Translations under genes and position numbers: made by a program
Part shown: positions 45,080 through 54,304 of the stretch, one piece after another
Numbering within the stretch: position 1 is the first letter of the stretch
How the letters are laid out: every line of letters begins with the position of its first letter
Assembly: GCF_002843385.1 (NCBI RefSeq)
Contig: NZ_MVDE01000004.1
Location: 62,001 to 126,000 of the forward strand
Origin: Labilibaculum manganireducens
GTDB lineage: Bacteria; Bacteroidota; Bacteroidia; Bacteroidales; Marinifilaceae
DNA length: 64,000 bases
Reading direction: 5' to 3'
The notes under the pieces: generated by a model
Told to the model about the DNA's origin: nothing
The model's database searches: none
The model's input: the letters and a program-made list of their open reading frames with translations, nothing else

Positions 45080-46537
45080 ATGGCCAAAATCGTTGTTTTA
45101 GGAGCAGGTATTTCAGGACATACTGCTGCTGCATTTATCAAGAAAAAATTAGGAAAAAAGCATGATGTTGTTGTTGTTTCTCCAAACAGTTATTACCAGT
45201 GGATTCCTTCCAACATTTGGGTTGGAGTAGGCCGCATGAGTGTTGATCAGGTTCGGTTCAAGCTAAAAAAAGTATACGATAAATGGAAAATCGACTTTAA
45301 GCAAGCCAAAGCTGTATCGATCCATCCGGAAGGCAATCAGGAAATTACCAAAGGGTTCGTAAGCATTGAATACACCGATCCTGAAAGAAAAGGTGAAACA
45401 GAGCAGATTGATTACGACTATCTGGTAAATGCAACTGGACCGAAACTTAATTTTGAAGGCACCCCGGGATTAGGTCCCGGTAAAAATACAGAGTCGGTTT
45501 GCTCCTGCGATCATGCCATTCACGCATGGGAAAAACTACAAGCTTGCTTCAAAAAAATGGAAGCCGGCGAAAAACAAACCTTTCTTATTGGAACCGGCCA
45601 TTCGATGGCAACCTGCCAAGGAGCTGCATTTGAGTACATTTTAAATGTTTCCTACGAAATAAGAAAACGGAAACTGGAACATTTGGCAGAATTAATTTGG
45701 ATCACTAATGAATATGAATTGGGCGATTTTGGAATGGGTGGCGCTTTTATTAAACGCGGCGGTTACATCACTTCAACCAAAGTGTTTGCAGAATCTTTCT
45801 TAATTGAAAACGGAATTAAATGGATTAAACGTGCAGGCGTATTCGAAATTGAACCCGGCAAAGCAAATTACGAAACTCTCGATGGCGAAAAGAATTCCGT
45901 TGCATTCGATTTCTCGATGCTGATTCCCGGCTTTTCGGGGGTTGGTTTAAAAGCCTTTGGTAAAAATAACGAAGACATCACCTCTACTGTTTTTGCTCCC
46001 AACGGATTCACTAAGGTGGATGCGGATTACGCAGCAAAAGATTTTGAGGAATGGAAAGCTGCCGATTGGCCTGAAACTTACCGCAATCCAACCTATCCAA
46101 ATATATTTGCCCCTGGAATTGCTTTTGCTCCTCCACATTCCATTTCGAAACCAATGAAGAGCAAAAACGGAACGGCCATTTTCCCTGCTCCACCACGCAC
46201 CGGAATGCCGTCGGGCGTATCAGGTAAAGTGGTTGCCTTAAACATTGTAAACTTAGTTAAGAAAGGTGAACACGAATTAAAGCACAGAGCTTCGATGGCT
46301 AAAATGGGTGCTGCCTGCATTGTATCAGCAGGATTTGGCATGACCAAAGGTTCGGCTGCCACTATGACCGTTTATCCTATTGTGCAGGATTGGGACAAAT
46401 ATCCTGAATGGGGACGAAGCATTAAATATACCATGGGAGAACCCGGATTAGCCGGACATTGGCTAAAATGGACCATGCATTACATGTTTCTGCACAAAGC
46501 TAAAGGATACCCGTTTTGGTGGTTGTTGCCTGAGTAA
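45080..46537 (+). CDS. FAD-dependent pyridine-nucleotide-disulfide-type oxidoreductase, sulfide:quinone reductase-like
   Basis: A 485-residue protein. The N-terminus KIVVLGAGISGHTAA is the FAD loop, and VNATGPKLNFEG follows. Cysteines suited to redox work are Cys141 and Cys143 (VCSCDHA), Cys179 (ATCQGAA) and Cys413 (GAACIVSA). The layout resembles sulfide:quinone oxidoreductase, which passes electrons from sulfide to the quinone pool at the membrane. The alternative is a related NDH-2-like or flavocytochrome-like flavoprotein. A 52-residue ORF follows closely. Confidence 0.75.
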   Translation: MAKIVVLGAGISGHTAAAFIKKKLGKKHDVVVVSPNSYYQWIPSNIWVGVGRMSVDQVRFKLKKVYDKWKIDFKQAKAVSIHPEGNQEITKGFVSIEYTDPERKGETEQIDYDYLVNATGPKLNFEGTPGLGPGKNTESVCSCDHAIHAWEKLQACFKKMEAGEKQTFLIGTGHSMATCQGAAFEYILNVSYEIRKRKLEHLAELIWITNEYELGDFGMGGAFIKRGGYITSTKVFAESFLIENGIKWIKRAGVFEIEPGKANYETLDGEKNSVAFDFSMLIPGFSGVGLKAFGKNNEDITSTVFAPNGFTKVDADYAAKDFEEWKAADWPETYRNPTYPNIFAPGIAFAPPHSISKPMKSKNGTAIFPAPPRTGMPSGVSGKVVALNIVNLVKKGEHELKHRASMAKMGAACIVSAGFGMTKGSAATMTVYPIVQDWDKYPEWGRSIKYTMGEPGLAGHWLKWTMHYMFLHKAKGYPFWWLLPE

Positions 46538-46569
46538 AATGAAGTTGAATTTGTTAAAACAGATATACC

Positions 46570-46728
46570 ATGAATACTACAAAAAGAAGAGGTTATTACG
46601 AAGAAGCCTATCCCCCAATGCCAACCAAAACCACCAAATTTTGGCGCAAAGAAATCTTCTATCAAACCTATCGGTTCCTTGTTCTTAATATGAAAATTAT
46701 CCGAATTGTTGTAATGGGGCATTCATAA
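46570..46728 (+). CDS. small protein downstream of the SQR-like gene, 52 residues
   Basis: An ATG ORF starts 32 bases after the flavoprotein stop and encodes a tyrosine- and lysine-rich peptide (MNTTKRRGYYEEAYPPMPTK, then a hydrophobic tail from about residue 35, FLVLNMKIIRIVVMG). It ends just before a terminator. Its position and amphipathic C-terminus suggest a small partner or membrane tether of the SQR-like enzyme. Confidence 0.55.
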   Translation: MNTTKRRGYYEEAYPPMPTKTTKFWRKEIFYQTYRFLVLNMKIIRIVVMGHS

Positions 46729-46743
46729 ATAAGAAAAAGTAAA

Positions 46744-46777
46744 ACGGAAAATTTACAGCTTGTAAATTTTCCGTTTT
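46744..46777 (+). terminator. intrinsic terminator
   Basis: Stem ACGGAAAATTTACA / TGTAAATTTTCCGT with loop GCT and a T-run, after the small ORF. Confidence 0.88.
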
Positions 46778-46899
46778 TATATTCCTCATAATTCTGCATT
46801 CTCCCACAATTCGATCTCTAAAAAATTTAAGTAAAATAAATCACCCGACCGGAACCCAAATTTTCAAGATTATTTCGAACTTTGAAAAAAATTGAAAAA

Positions 46900-47346
46900 A
46901 TGATAATAGATAAAATTGAAAACTCACAGCTTTACGCTGGAGTAAGTGAGCGAATTGCCAAAGCATTTGCATACATCAACAGTACAGACCTGCTAAATAC
47001 CGAGGTGGGGAAATATGAAATTGACGGAGAAAATGTTTTTGCTCTTGTTCAGGAATACAACACAAAAAATCTGGAAGATTGCAAACTGGAAAGTCATTTC
47101 GAACACATCGACATTCAGTATGTAATTTCGGGAACAGAAAATATGGGAGTAAGTATTTTAAGTAAGCAAATTCCTCATACAGTAAACAATGAGAAAGATG
47201 TTGCATTTTATAAAAACGATTCAACTCTTTTCGAACTAACAGAAGGAATGTTTGCTGTCTTTTTTCCAGATGATCTTCATTGCCCTTGCATTAAAAATGG
47301 TGAAAATTCGAAGGTTAAAAAACTGGTTGTAAAAATCCGCATCTAA
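46900..47346 (+). CDS. YhcH/YjgK/YiaL family protein
   Basis: A 148-residue protein with a cupin-like beta fold. The family signature runs GKYEIDG, EYNTKN, ESHFEHIDIQYVISG and FFPDDLHCPC, containing the conserved His and acidic residues that bind metal. Family members are linked with sugar-acid or sialic-acid use; the role here is unknown. The start is the ATG at 46900, and the TTG six codons upstream is not used. Confidence 0.85.
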   Translation: MIIDKIENSQLYAGVSERIAKAFAYINSTDLLNTEVGKYEIDGENVFALVQEYNTKNLEDCKLESHFEHIDIQYVISGTENMGVSILSKQIPHTVNNEKDVAFYKNDSTLFELTEGMFAVFFPDDLHCPCIKNGENSKVKKLVVKIRI

Positions 47347-47526
47347 TTTTAGAAAAAATCTGCAGCTGTAAGCAAGAACTCCATTTCTGCTTACAGCTAT
47401 TTTATATGATTATAATTTGTTTTTTAGTTACCATATAGCCTGTTCTGAACTTGTTTCAGCTCTTCTCTGGAAAAATAAACTGACAAAGAGATTGCTTACC
47501 GAAGCTGCGATCAAATGATTTCTATT

Positions 47527-48570
47527 TTATAAAAACCGCCTAATATCAACCTCTTTGGCCAAAGGATAATCGTTAACCGAGAGAAAACGAACCATTTCGC
47601 GGGCAAAATAAGGTGCCAGCATCACTCCTTTGGTACCCAAGCCATTAAAAATTGCCACATGTTTATGAAGCGGATGTGTTCCTAAAACCGGACGACGATC
47701 GATTACGGTTGGACGTATCCCAGCCCAATGATTTACGACTGTGTAGGGCAATGAAATTAAATTATCCAAACGCCCCAGCAAGTCCATTCTGGCTTCTAGG
47801 GTAAGTTCTTCGTTCCGGTTTTTCCAATCGTAGGTTGCTCCTATTTTAAACCGATTTTTCCCAAGTGGCATAACAAATAGGTTCTTATTAAAAATATAAT
47901 CTTCGGATAAACCTTCGCACTCAATTTCCAGCAATTCACCTTTTGTCGGGTTAAAACCAACATCCTTAAAATAAGGATTTTCAGCAGCATGATGTCCTTC
48001 ACAAAAAACAATTGTCTCGGCTGAAATTCCATGCCAGGTAATTCCCCCGCCAATAAACCCGATATCTTTGTACTTAAAATTTGCCTCTGCTAATAGTCCT
48101 TTCGATTTAAAGAATTTCCGCAGTTTTTTCAGCAATTTATCCAAAAGCAGATAACCGGAGTTGGTTACCTGCCCATAAAAATCAAAATCCTTAAAGCCTT
48201 TCCCAATCGAATTGCTTCCCATCCCCACAATATAATCGGAGAAGCTGGCATCTCTCATCCTCTCTTCCCACATTTTCTTTTCATTATCCGCTAAAGGCTT
48301 TATAATATCCATCGGGAACAAGAACCGGCACCCAAGATCATTCTCCAAATCCTGATATATTTTTGTCATAACAGGCAAAACATCATCCACCATCCAGCTC
48401 TTGGTAAGCCGCTTAAAAACAATTGGATTATACATTCCTGCAGCAACACTGGAAGCAGCTCTTTTATCGGGACTCGCAACAATCGTAAAGTTAAGTCCGG
48501 CCCTGTACATATCATATGCAAGTAAAGATCCTGCTATTCCCTGTCCTACAATCAGAAATTTCTTTTCCAT
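47527..48570 (-). CDS. FAD-dependent oxidoreductase (DAO family)
   Basis: A 347-residue protein with the FAD loop IVGQGIAGSLLAYDM and the C-terminal RPTVIDRRPVLGTHP and FNGLGTKGVMLAPYFA of the D-amino-acid-oxidase/glycine-oxidase superfamily. It likely oxidises an amino-acid or imine-type substrate. There is no partner gene to define it, and it diverges from trhO. Confidence 0.85.
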   Translation of the reverse strand: MEKKFLIVGQGIAGSLLAYDMYRAGLNFTIVASPDKRAASSVAAGMYNPIVFKRLTKSWMVDDVLPVMTKIYQDLENDLGCRFLFPMDIIKPLADNEKKMWEERMRDASFSDYIVGMGSNSIGKGFKDFDFYGQVTNSGYLLLDKLLKKLRKFFKSKGLLAEANFKYKDIGFIGGGITWHGISAETIVFCEGHHAAENPYFKDVGFNPTKGELLEIECEGLSEDYIFNKNLFVMPLGKNRFKIGATYDWKNRNEELTLEARMDLLGRLDNLISLPYTVVNHWAGIRPTVIDRRPVLGTHPLHKHVAIFNGLGTKGVMLAPYFAREMVRFLSVNDYPLAKEVDIRRFL

Positions 48571-48652
48571 AAATTCTTGTTAAAATGATTCTGCAAACAT
48601 AGTAATTTAAGACTAACATGTCCTAATTTATACTCATCAGTCTTTTTCGTGC

Positions 48653-48682
48653 TTGTTTGAATGTAAAAAACCATTACTTTTG
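48653..48682 (+). promoter_or_regulatory. promoter of trhO
   Basis: TTG at 48653-48655, a 19-base spacer and TACTTTTG at 48675-48682 fit the Bacteroidota consensus TTG-N19-TAnnTTTG, 33 bases before the ATG. Confidence 0.65.
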
Positions 48683-48715
48683 CAATGTTTATTAATTCTA
48701 AATTAGAATAACAAA

Positions 48716-49771
48716 ATGCTGCTTCACAATAAACTTAGCAAAGAAGAACTAAAGAAACAACTTGAAAACGAAAACTTTAGCAGAAAAACGTTTTCATTTT
48801 ACCGATATGTGATTATTGAAAATCCACAGGAATTTCGTGATAAATTGTATCAGAAATGGTTTGAATTAAAGGGCAAGGGAAGAATATACATTGCCCGCGA
48901 AGGGATAAATGCGCAGATGAGCATGCCCGAACACCATTTGGAAGAGTTCTTTTCTTACTTAAACAGCTTGCCCGAATTGCAGGATATGCCCATAAAATGG
49001 GCGGTTGAAGATGATGGAAAATCGTTTTACAAACTAATTGTAAAGCTTCGTCCTAAAATTGTTGCCGACGGATTAAACGACAACGCATTTGATGTTACCA
49101 ATGTAGGAAATCACCTCTCTCCGCTTGAGTTTCACGAGCAGGTAAGTGATCCCGGTACTATCGTGGTAGATATGCGCAACCATTACGAAAGTGAAGTTGG
49201 CCATTTCGAAAATGCGATTTGTCCCGATGCCGATACTTTTCGCGAAGAAATAGACATTGTGGTTGATAATTTAAAGGATAAAAAAGATCAGAAAGTTTTA
49301 CTTTACTGCACCGGAGGAATTCGCTGCGAAAAAGCCAGTGCTTACTTAAAGCATCACGGTTTCGAAGATGTAAACCAATTGCATGGCGGTATAATTGCCT
49401 ATGCACAGGAAATAAAACAACTCGGACTGGAATCTAAATTCAGAGGAAAGAATTTTGTGTTTGATGAACGATTGGGCGAAAGCATCAACGAAGAAGTAAT
49501 TGCCAAGTGTCACCAATGTGGCAAGGCCTGCGATACTCATACCAATTGTGCCAACAACGATTGCCATTTGCTCTTTATTCAGTGCGGCGAATGCCGCGAT
49601 CATTATAAGGGGTGCTGTACCGATGAGTGTGCTGAAATTATTCAATTGCCCTTGGAAGAACGCATCCTTTTGCGGTCGAAATTCCACCATAAATACAGCA
49701 AAAGTCAGATTTACAGACAGCGGATCAGACCAAAGCTAAATCAATTACAAATTAGGAATGATAAGTTATGA
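48716..49771 (+). CDS. trhO: tRNA uridine(34) hydroxylase (rhodanese-like)
   Basis: A 351-residue UPF0176/YceA-type protein. An N-terminal ferredoxin-like domain ([11 protein letters not shown]) is followed by a rhodanese domain with the catalytic Cys198 in [11 protein letters not shown] and [16 protein letters not shown] Cys-rich C-terminus follows ([32 protein letters not shown]). It should make 5-hydroxyuridine at tRNA position 34. A good promoter precedes it. Confidence 0.9.
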   Translation: MLLHNKLSKEELKKQLENENFSRKTFSFYRYVIIENPQEFRDKLYQKWFELKGKGRIYIAREGINAQMSMPEHHLEEFFSYLNSLPELQDMPIKWAVEDDGKSFYKLIVKLRPKIVADGLNDNAFDVTNVGNHLSPLEFHEQVSDPGTIVVDMRNHYESEVGHFENAICPDADTFREEIDIVVDNLKDKKDQKVLLYCTGGIRCEKASAYLKHHGFEDVNQLHGGIIAYAQEIKQLGLESKFRGKNFVFDERLGESINEEVIAKCHQCGKACDTHTNCANNDCHLLFIQCGECRDHYKGCCTDECAEIIQLPLEERILLRSKFHHKYSKSQIYRQRIRPKLNQLQIRNDKL

Positions 49772-49789
49772 TTACCCCTAAAGGGATAC

Positions 49790-49905
49790 AATTTTCAAGG
49801 TACAAGGAAAAATAAGGTACAAGGAAAATAAGGTACAAGGAACAAGTAGAAAGGAAAAAGGAGAAAGGAAAAAGGAGAAAGGAACAAGGAGAAAGGAAGG
49901 AACAC
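49790..49905. repeat. purine-rich AAGGTACAAGGAAAA/GGAGAAAGGAA simple repeat
   Basis: Degenerate repeats of AAGGTACAAGG and GGAAAAAGGAGAAAGGAA. Together with the following REP sequence this explains the spacer before the dihydrouridine synthase gene; no gene is seen. Confidence 0.75.
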
Positions 49906-49954
49906 AAACCATCATTTGCACCGTGCTTTAGTCCGGCGATACAAGGAAAAAAAA

Positions 49955-50052
49955 ATGTCATCCTGAACGAAGTGAAGGATCTCTTCGATGGAGTCGGATT
50001 CCTCGGGATGAAGTAGTAAAAACAAAGACGCTGTCAGCGTTCTTCGAACGCT
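49955..50052. repeat. REP-like segment and hairpin before dus
   Basis: TGTCATCCTGAACGAAGTGA is a very common bacterial interspersed repeat word. The hairpin AGCGTTC-TTC-GAACGCT at 50036-50052 follows, 26 bases before the next ATG. Confidence 0.6.
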
Positions 50053-50078
50053 TACAGGTCGATAATTTATAATTAAAC

Positions 50079-51080
50079 ATGAGCAATTTTTGGCACAACA
50101 TACCAACTCCCAGCTTCTCACTCGCTCCTATGGAAGACGTGACTGATACCTCGTTTCGCGAGATTGTTTTACAAACTTCACAGGAAGGGAAACTGAACAT
50201 TCTATTCTCAGAATTTACTTCGGTTGAAGGTATGTGCCATCCCGTAGGACACGAAAAGGTAAAGCACCGCCTGCGGATTAACGATTCGGAGAAAGCATTG
50301 CTAAAGCAGAAAAACGTGAAGATAATTGCACAGATTTGGGGAAAAGATCCGGAGAAATACTACAAAACTGCTCAATACATTGCCCGGGAAACCGACTTTG
50401 ACGGCATAGACATCAACATGGGCTGTCCGGTAAAGAATGTGGTGAAAAACGGATGCTGTTCGGCACTTATTGCACAGCCCGATCTGGCCAAAGAAATTAT
50501 ATTGGCCACCAAAGAGGCCACCAATCTGCCTTTGAGCGTAAAAACCCGCATTGGCTTTAAGCAGGTAGTTACCGAATCGTGGATTTCCCACCTTTTGGAA
50601 ATGCCGATTGATGCGCTCACCATTCACGGACGCATACAAAAACAACTGTCAAACGGACTGGCCGACTGGAACGAAATCGCGAAAGCGGTGCAATTAAGAA
50701 ATCAACTCGCACCGAATATTAAAATAATTGGTAACGGCGACGTGGAATCGTACGAAGAAGGACTGCAAAAAGTGGCACAGTACGGCGTAGATGGCGTGAT
50801 GGCAGGCCGTGGTATTTTCAAGAATCCCTGGTTCTTTTATCCCGATAAGGGAGAAGTGAGCATGGACGAAAAGCTGGCCCTGCTGAAAGAGCACACCCGC
50901 GTTTTCGATACAACCTGGGGAAGTGAAAAGAATTTCGCTATTCTGCGGCGTTTCTTTAAGATTTACACCAGTGGATTTGCCGGCGCTTCGGCTCTGCGCA
51001 ATACTTTAATGAACTCACACAATGCAAAGGAAGTTTACGAAATGCTCAATCAGTTTGCAGCTGGCAAAATAAACAGTTAA
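50079..51080 (+). CDS. tRNA-dihydrouridine synthase
   Basis: A 333-residue FMN-binding barrel. LAPMEDVTDTSFR at the N-terminus, the catalytic cysteine in NMGCPVKNVVKNGCCSA, SVKTRIGF, TIHGR, GNGDV and GVMAGRGIFKNPW identify the Dus family. It reduces uridine in tRNA D-loops. Which of the family's positional classes it belongs to is not clear. Confidence 0.92.
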   Translation: MSNFWHNIPTPSFSLAPMEDVTDTSFREIVLQTSQEGKLNILFSEFTSVEGMCHPVGHEKVKHRLRINDSEKALLKQKNVKIIAQIWGKDPEKYYKTAQYIARETDFDGIDINMGCPVKNVVKNGCCSALIAQPDLAKEIILATKEATNLPLSVKTRIGFKQVVTESWISHLLEMPIDALTIHGRIQKQLSNGLADWNEIAKAVQLRNQLAPNIKIIGNGDVESYEEGLQKVAQYGVDGVMAGRGIFKNPWFFYPDKGEVSMDEKLALLKEHTRVFDTTWGSEKNFAILRRFFKIYTSGFAGASALRNTLMNSHNAKEVYEMLNQFAAGKINS

Positions 51081-51184
51081 AAAGTAAAGTGGAATAATTG
51101 TTCTAATTTGTTACGCAACCTATTGCTCCTTTCAGCATCAGTAAATTAGACTTAATTATTCGCCCAAAATTTACAACAGTAGTT

Positions 51185-51433
51185 ATGAAGCCATTTACCT
51201 CAGCAATGATTATTCTTCTATTAACCCTTTGCCATTTTGTCGACATTGAAAGTAGAAAGAACTCCGATTACACAACAGGAAACAGCAAAAAGAACAATCG
51301 CCCGACAATAGAGAGTAAAACATTTAACAACATCGAATACGAAAAAGCTGTCATTGAATCCTTACGCACCGACACGGTTTATTACTCCTACAAAAACTCC
51401 GGACCAACAGAAATTTACGACGATCTGAACTAA
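51185..51433 (+). CDS. small exported hypothetical protein
   Basis: An 82-residue protein with a likely signal peptide (MKPFTSAMIILLLTLCHFVD) and a short polar mature part rich in Asn, Lys and Ser. The family is not recognised. It stands alone. Confidence 0.5.
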   Translation: MKPFTSAMIILLLTLCHFVDIESRKNSDYTTGNSKKNNRPTIESKTFNNIEYEKAVIESLRTDTVYYSYKNSGPTEIYDDLN

Positions 51434-51552
51434 ATAATTTCAGTCTTGCTGATTTTTCTCTTTTTGCATGCAAGATTTTCGAATAAGTTCTGCTCTTCGA
51501 ACATCTGAAGGATTTTTTCCAGTGTCGTACACTCCTCTCTCAAAGCACTTAA

Positions 51553-51948
51553 TTTTCCGGATTTCTTCCGAATAACACTAAAAAGTACCCCATCCCCTTT
51601 CGGGGATATTCATTCAAATTTTTCGGGAAATTTGCCAGACAATACCCCGAACAGTTAACGGCCACAAATTTTGACACCACCAAAACTGACCGCTCCCAAC
51701 AGCTAGCGCGCGTGCTTTTCAACCTGTTGAACAAGATTGACGGCGTAAAAAACAGCAAAAACAGACCGGAAAAGCTGATGCGCGACAGAGCCTGCACCTA
51801 CCTGAAACAATTGGTCGACGAAATTCGTGCTTATGGCAAATATGCCTTCTGGAACGATGAGGAGAAACAAAAGAGGTATTCGAGTGAGTATCAAAGAAGA
51901 AAATTCGCAAGAAACACGAAAGAGAAAACAAGCGATAATTCTCTGTAA
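51553..51948 (+). pseudogene. remnant of a hypothetical protein gene without a start codon
   Basis: A frame open from the TAA at 51550-51552 to TAA at 51946-51948 encodes well-formed protein-like sequence (for example KFARQYPEQLTATNF and RACTYLKQLVDEIRAYGKYA) but contains no ATG; the first usable start is a GTG at 51712. It looks like the 3' part of a degraded gene. The family is not recognised. The codon usage is richer in C and G than the surrounding DNA. Confidence 0.5.
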
Positions 51949-51954
51949 CACCCA

Positions 51955-52127
51955 CAACTGTTGACTTGTTTTGCAACAGGAGCTTAACTTACCCAACAGA
52001 CACTTAAATATATGCAACTGGAGGGTGAATTAAGCAACTGAAGGATAATACTTACAACAGGCATTAAAATTTGGCAACTGAAATACCAATTGCTCCAACT
52101 GGAATACCGATTCAAGCAACTGGAATC
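51955..52127. repeat. degenerate ~20-21-bp tandem array (CAACTG/CAACAG)
   Basis: CAACTG or CAACAG starts at 51955, 51974, 51994, 52015, 52035, 52055, 52075, 52096 and 52117, so nine units are spaced 19-21 bases. Flanking bases such as GAATACC are partly shared. A strong terminator follows. Confidence 0.75.
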
Positions 52128-52163
52128 ATTTTTTTTAATTACTACATACAACTGAAGAAAGGA

Positions 52164-52198
52164 AACATCTCTGGCTTAGGCCGGGGATGTTTTTTTTG
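52164..52198 (+). terminator. intrinsic terminator after the CAACTG array
   Basis: AACATCTCTGGC-TTAG-GCCGGGGATGTT forms a perfect stem (two G-U pairs) followed by eight T residues. Confidence 0.85.
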
Positions 52199-52306
52199 TT
52201 TTTTCCGGCAAAAAGATCAGCCCCTTCCCTGCTTATTTAATTTGATTCTGCTTTGCTAAACAATATTCATTTTATAATTTAGTAACCCTTTAACAAGAGC
52301 ATGTAA

Positions 52307-52678
52307 ATGAGCACAAAAATCCACTTATCGGCCAATACGCATCGCAGTAAAGACAGAACAAGCATATTATCTGAAAGCCTGACAATGGTTTTAAAAAAAT
52401 ATTTGGATAAGAACAGAGCGAAATATAATCCTGGAACAATTGTTAAAATTGTTATAAATGCAGGTAAATTAGCAAATATTGAGAAACATGTAACACCACA
52501 TATGTTACGACATTCTTTTGCTACACATTTATTGGAACAAGGAACTGATTTACGTTACATTCAAACTATACTAGGTCATGATTCGAGTAAGACAGCAGAG
52601 ATTTACACTCATGTTTCTACTCAAAATATTAGTCTAATTAAGAATCCAATTGATGACATTTTTAGTGATTCATCATAA
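52307..52678 (+). pseudogene. tyrosine recombinase/integrase, C-terminal fragment
   Basis: A 123-residue ORF contains the C-terminal catalytic part of a tyrosine recombinase: [20 protein letters not shown] (Arg and His), [16 protein letters not shown] (His and the nucleophile Tyr). The N-terminal core-binding domain and the first catalytic Arg are missing, and the first 50 residues look like a shortened catalytic beta region. It is almost certainly inactive, a trace of an integrated element at this site. Confidence 0.75.
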
Positions 52679-52780
52679 TATGTGAAATATAAACGAAATA
52701 AAGCCCATTGCTTTATTTAGGAGTTGCAGCACATTTGCAGAGACCCGAGTGGATAAAAATATAGATTAAATAAACCTAAG

Positions 52781-53755
52781 ATGGCAAAAATTCTACTTTC
52801 AACTTATACAATAAGTTTGAGACCTAAGAAAAAGAAGGATGAATATTATATACTCAATAATATTAACGGATTAGACTTTTATAACATTATCAAAGATTTT
52901 ATAGAGGCAATAGAACGAAATCCCATTACGTTACTACATTCCGTCGAGAAGAAGACGAAAATTAGTTTGACTTTGCGATTAGGAGACGAGTATCATCCTC
53001 TGTCTACACAAAGAATATTTTATGGTCGATTTGAAAGTGGTGCATCGGGTAGAAAAGGTACAATAAGTGATATTCATGCAAATGAAGATGTATTTTCAAT
53101 GCAAGAAAATCATGCAAGAATGCATCCTTTGTTTTTCTACATAAGCATACCAAAGGGAAGTAAAAAAGCATATTTGATTCTACAACGTGAAAGTAATTTT
53201 GGAATTAAAAAATTATTTGAAAAATCATTAAGGTACTATCTAAATAATTCAGGCTATGATGAATTCCTTCCTGAAGTAGATAACTTCTTGCTACCAAGTG
53301 CCATTCAAGCGTTATTGGAACATGGTAAAGTAAATTCTGTAACACTTTTCCGAAAAGAAATTCCTCATGAAATTGATGATTTAATGGATAATAATTGGAA
53401 AAAAGACGAGTATACTCTTAAAACAAAAACAGTTATTACAGATAAGCATGGTGTTCCAATAAAGGGTTTACTTGAAAAGATATTCTACAGAAACTTCAAG
53501 GATAAGGAATTAGAATTAAACGGTAGTACAGAACAGTATGAAGATATTAGCTTTACATTAAGTGGAGACGATAAGCAAAAAACCTATTATATGAATAGAC
53601 AGAGCCGCTCTCTTCCAGACTGGGATGTGACAGATAAAATTAAATGGGACGGTTATATGCCAAGCGTTGATTCTTTAAAACAATTAGCTGAAGATGAAAT
53701 AAAGGAAATGGTAGAATTAGTTAATAGGAATAGACATGTTGCTACCGAAAATTAA
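52781..53755 (+). CDS. hypothetical soluble protein paired with a membrane protein
   Basis: A 324-residue protein with no signal peptide or membrane helix, rich in Lys, Asp and Tyr. It has a patterned central region (FYISIPKGSKKAYLILQRES) and a C-terminal helical tail. I do not recognise its family. Its 3' end overlaps the next gene, a four-helix membrane protein, by 20 bases, so the two are translated together. The region around it holds an integrase fragment and a restriction-modification cassette, so an anti-phage role is a plausible inference, without direct evidence. Confidence 0.65.
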   Translation: MAKILLSTYTISLRPKKKKDEYYILNNINGLDFYNIIKDFIEAIERNPITLLHSVEKKTKISLTLRLGDEYHPLSTQRIFYGRFESGASGRKGTISDIHANEDVFSMQENHARMHPLFFYISIPKGSKKAYLILQRESNFGIKKLFEKSLRYYLNNSGYDEFLPEVDNFLLPSAIQALLEHGKVNSVTLFRKEIPHEIDDLMDNNWKKDEYTLKTKTVITDKHGVPIKGLLEKIFYRNFKDKELELNGSTEQYEDISFTLSGDDKQKTYYMNRQSRSLPDWDVTDKIKWDGYMPSVDSLKQLAEDEIKEMVELVNRNRHVATEN

Positions 53756-54299
53756 TTTAACAAAAATAATAACAGGTCACTTAAAGACACTTCGGAGTAT
53801 AAGGACAAATAGGCCATCAATAAATGATTTGATTACCTTTCTCTTAATACCTCTCATTTTTAGTTTGACTTGTGTCCATTTTGATGTTAAAATAGGCTCT
53901 AATGAACTTGGAGTATGGGTGACAATTTTAGCAATACTTGCAGGATTTTCTTTTAACTTACTAGCAATAATATTTGGTTATTTTGATAAATTAAAGGCTA
54001 ATATAAATAGTAACAATGAAAAAGACCAAGAGTTAAAAAAGATATACTTAAAAGAAATTCATCAGAATATTTCGTTTAGTATTTTAAATTCTTTATTCTG
54101 TATCTTTTTTTTACTACTCTCAATGATTGATTTTACTCAAATTGACCCAATAGAAATAGGAAGTAAATTGAACATTAAACTTGTCTTCTTAGAATATATA
54201 GTAGATTTTACTCTTTACTTTTCAATGATATTTTATTTATTTACTTTATTAATGATTATTAAGAGGCTTAATGTTTTGTTTAAGAGAGATTTAAATTAA
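53736..54299 (+). CDS. hypothetical four-helix membrane protein
   Basis: A 187-residue protein. Helices are predicted near residues 29-48 (LITFLLIPLIFSLTCVHF), 57-82 (LGVWVTILAILAGFSFNLLAIIF), 106-128 and 150-178 (YIVDFTLYFSMIFYLFTLLMII), with a charged loop KLKANINSNNEKDQELKK between helices 2 and 3. The family is unknown. Its ATG lies inside the end of the preceding gene, typical of a two-component unit of soluble sensor and membrane effector. Confidence 0.65.
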   Translation: MLLPKINLTKIITGHLKTLRSIRTNRPSINDLITFLLIPLIFSLTCVHFDVKIGSNELGVWVTILAILAGFSFNLLAIIFGYFDKLKANINSNNEKDQELKKIYLKEIHQNISFSILNSLFCIFFLLLSMIDFTQIDPIEIGSKLNIKLVFLEYIVDFTLYFSMIFYLFTLLMIIKRLNVLFKRDLN

Positions 54300-54304
54300 C
54301 AAAA

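Noticed and set aside
52781-54299. Assignment to the Kiwa defence system
   Set aside because: The pairing of a ~320-residue soluble and a four-helix membrane protein is similar, but the gene order is reversed and I see no clear KwaA/KwaB motif.
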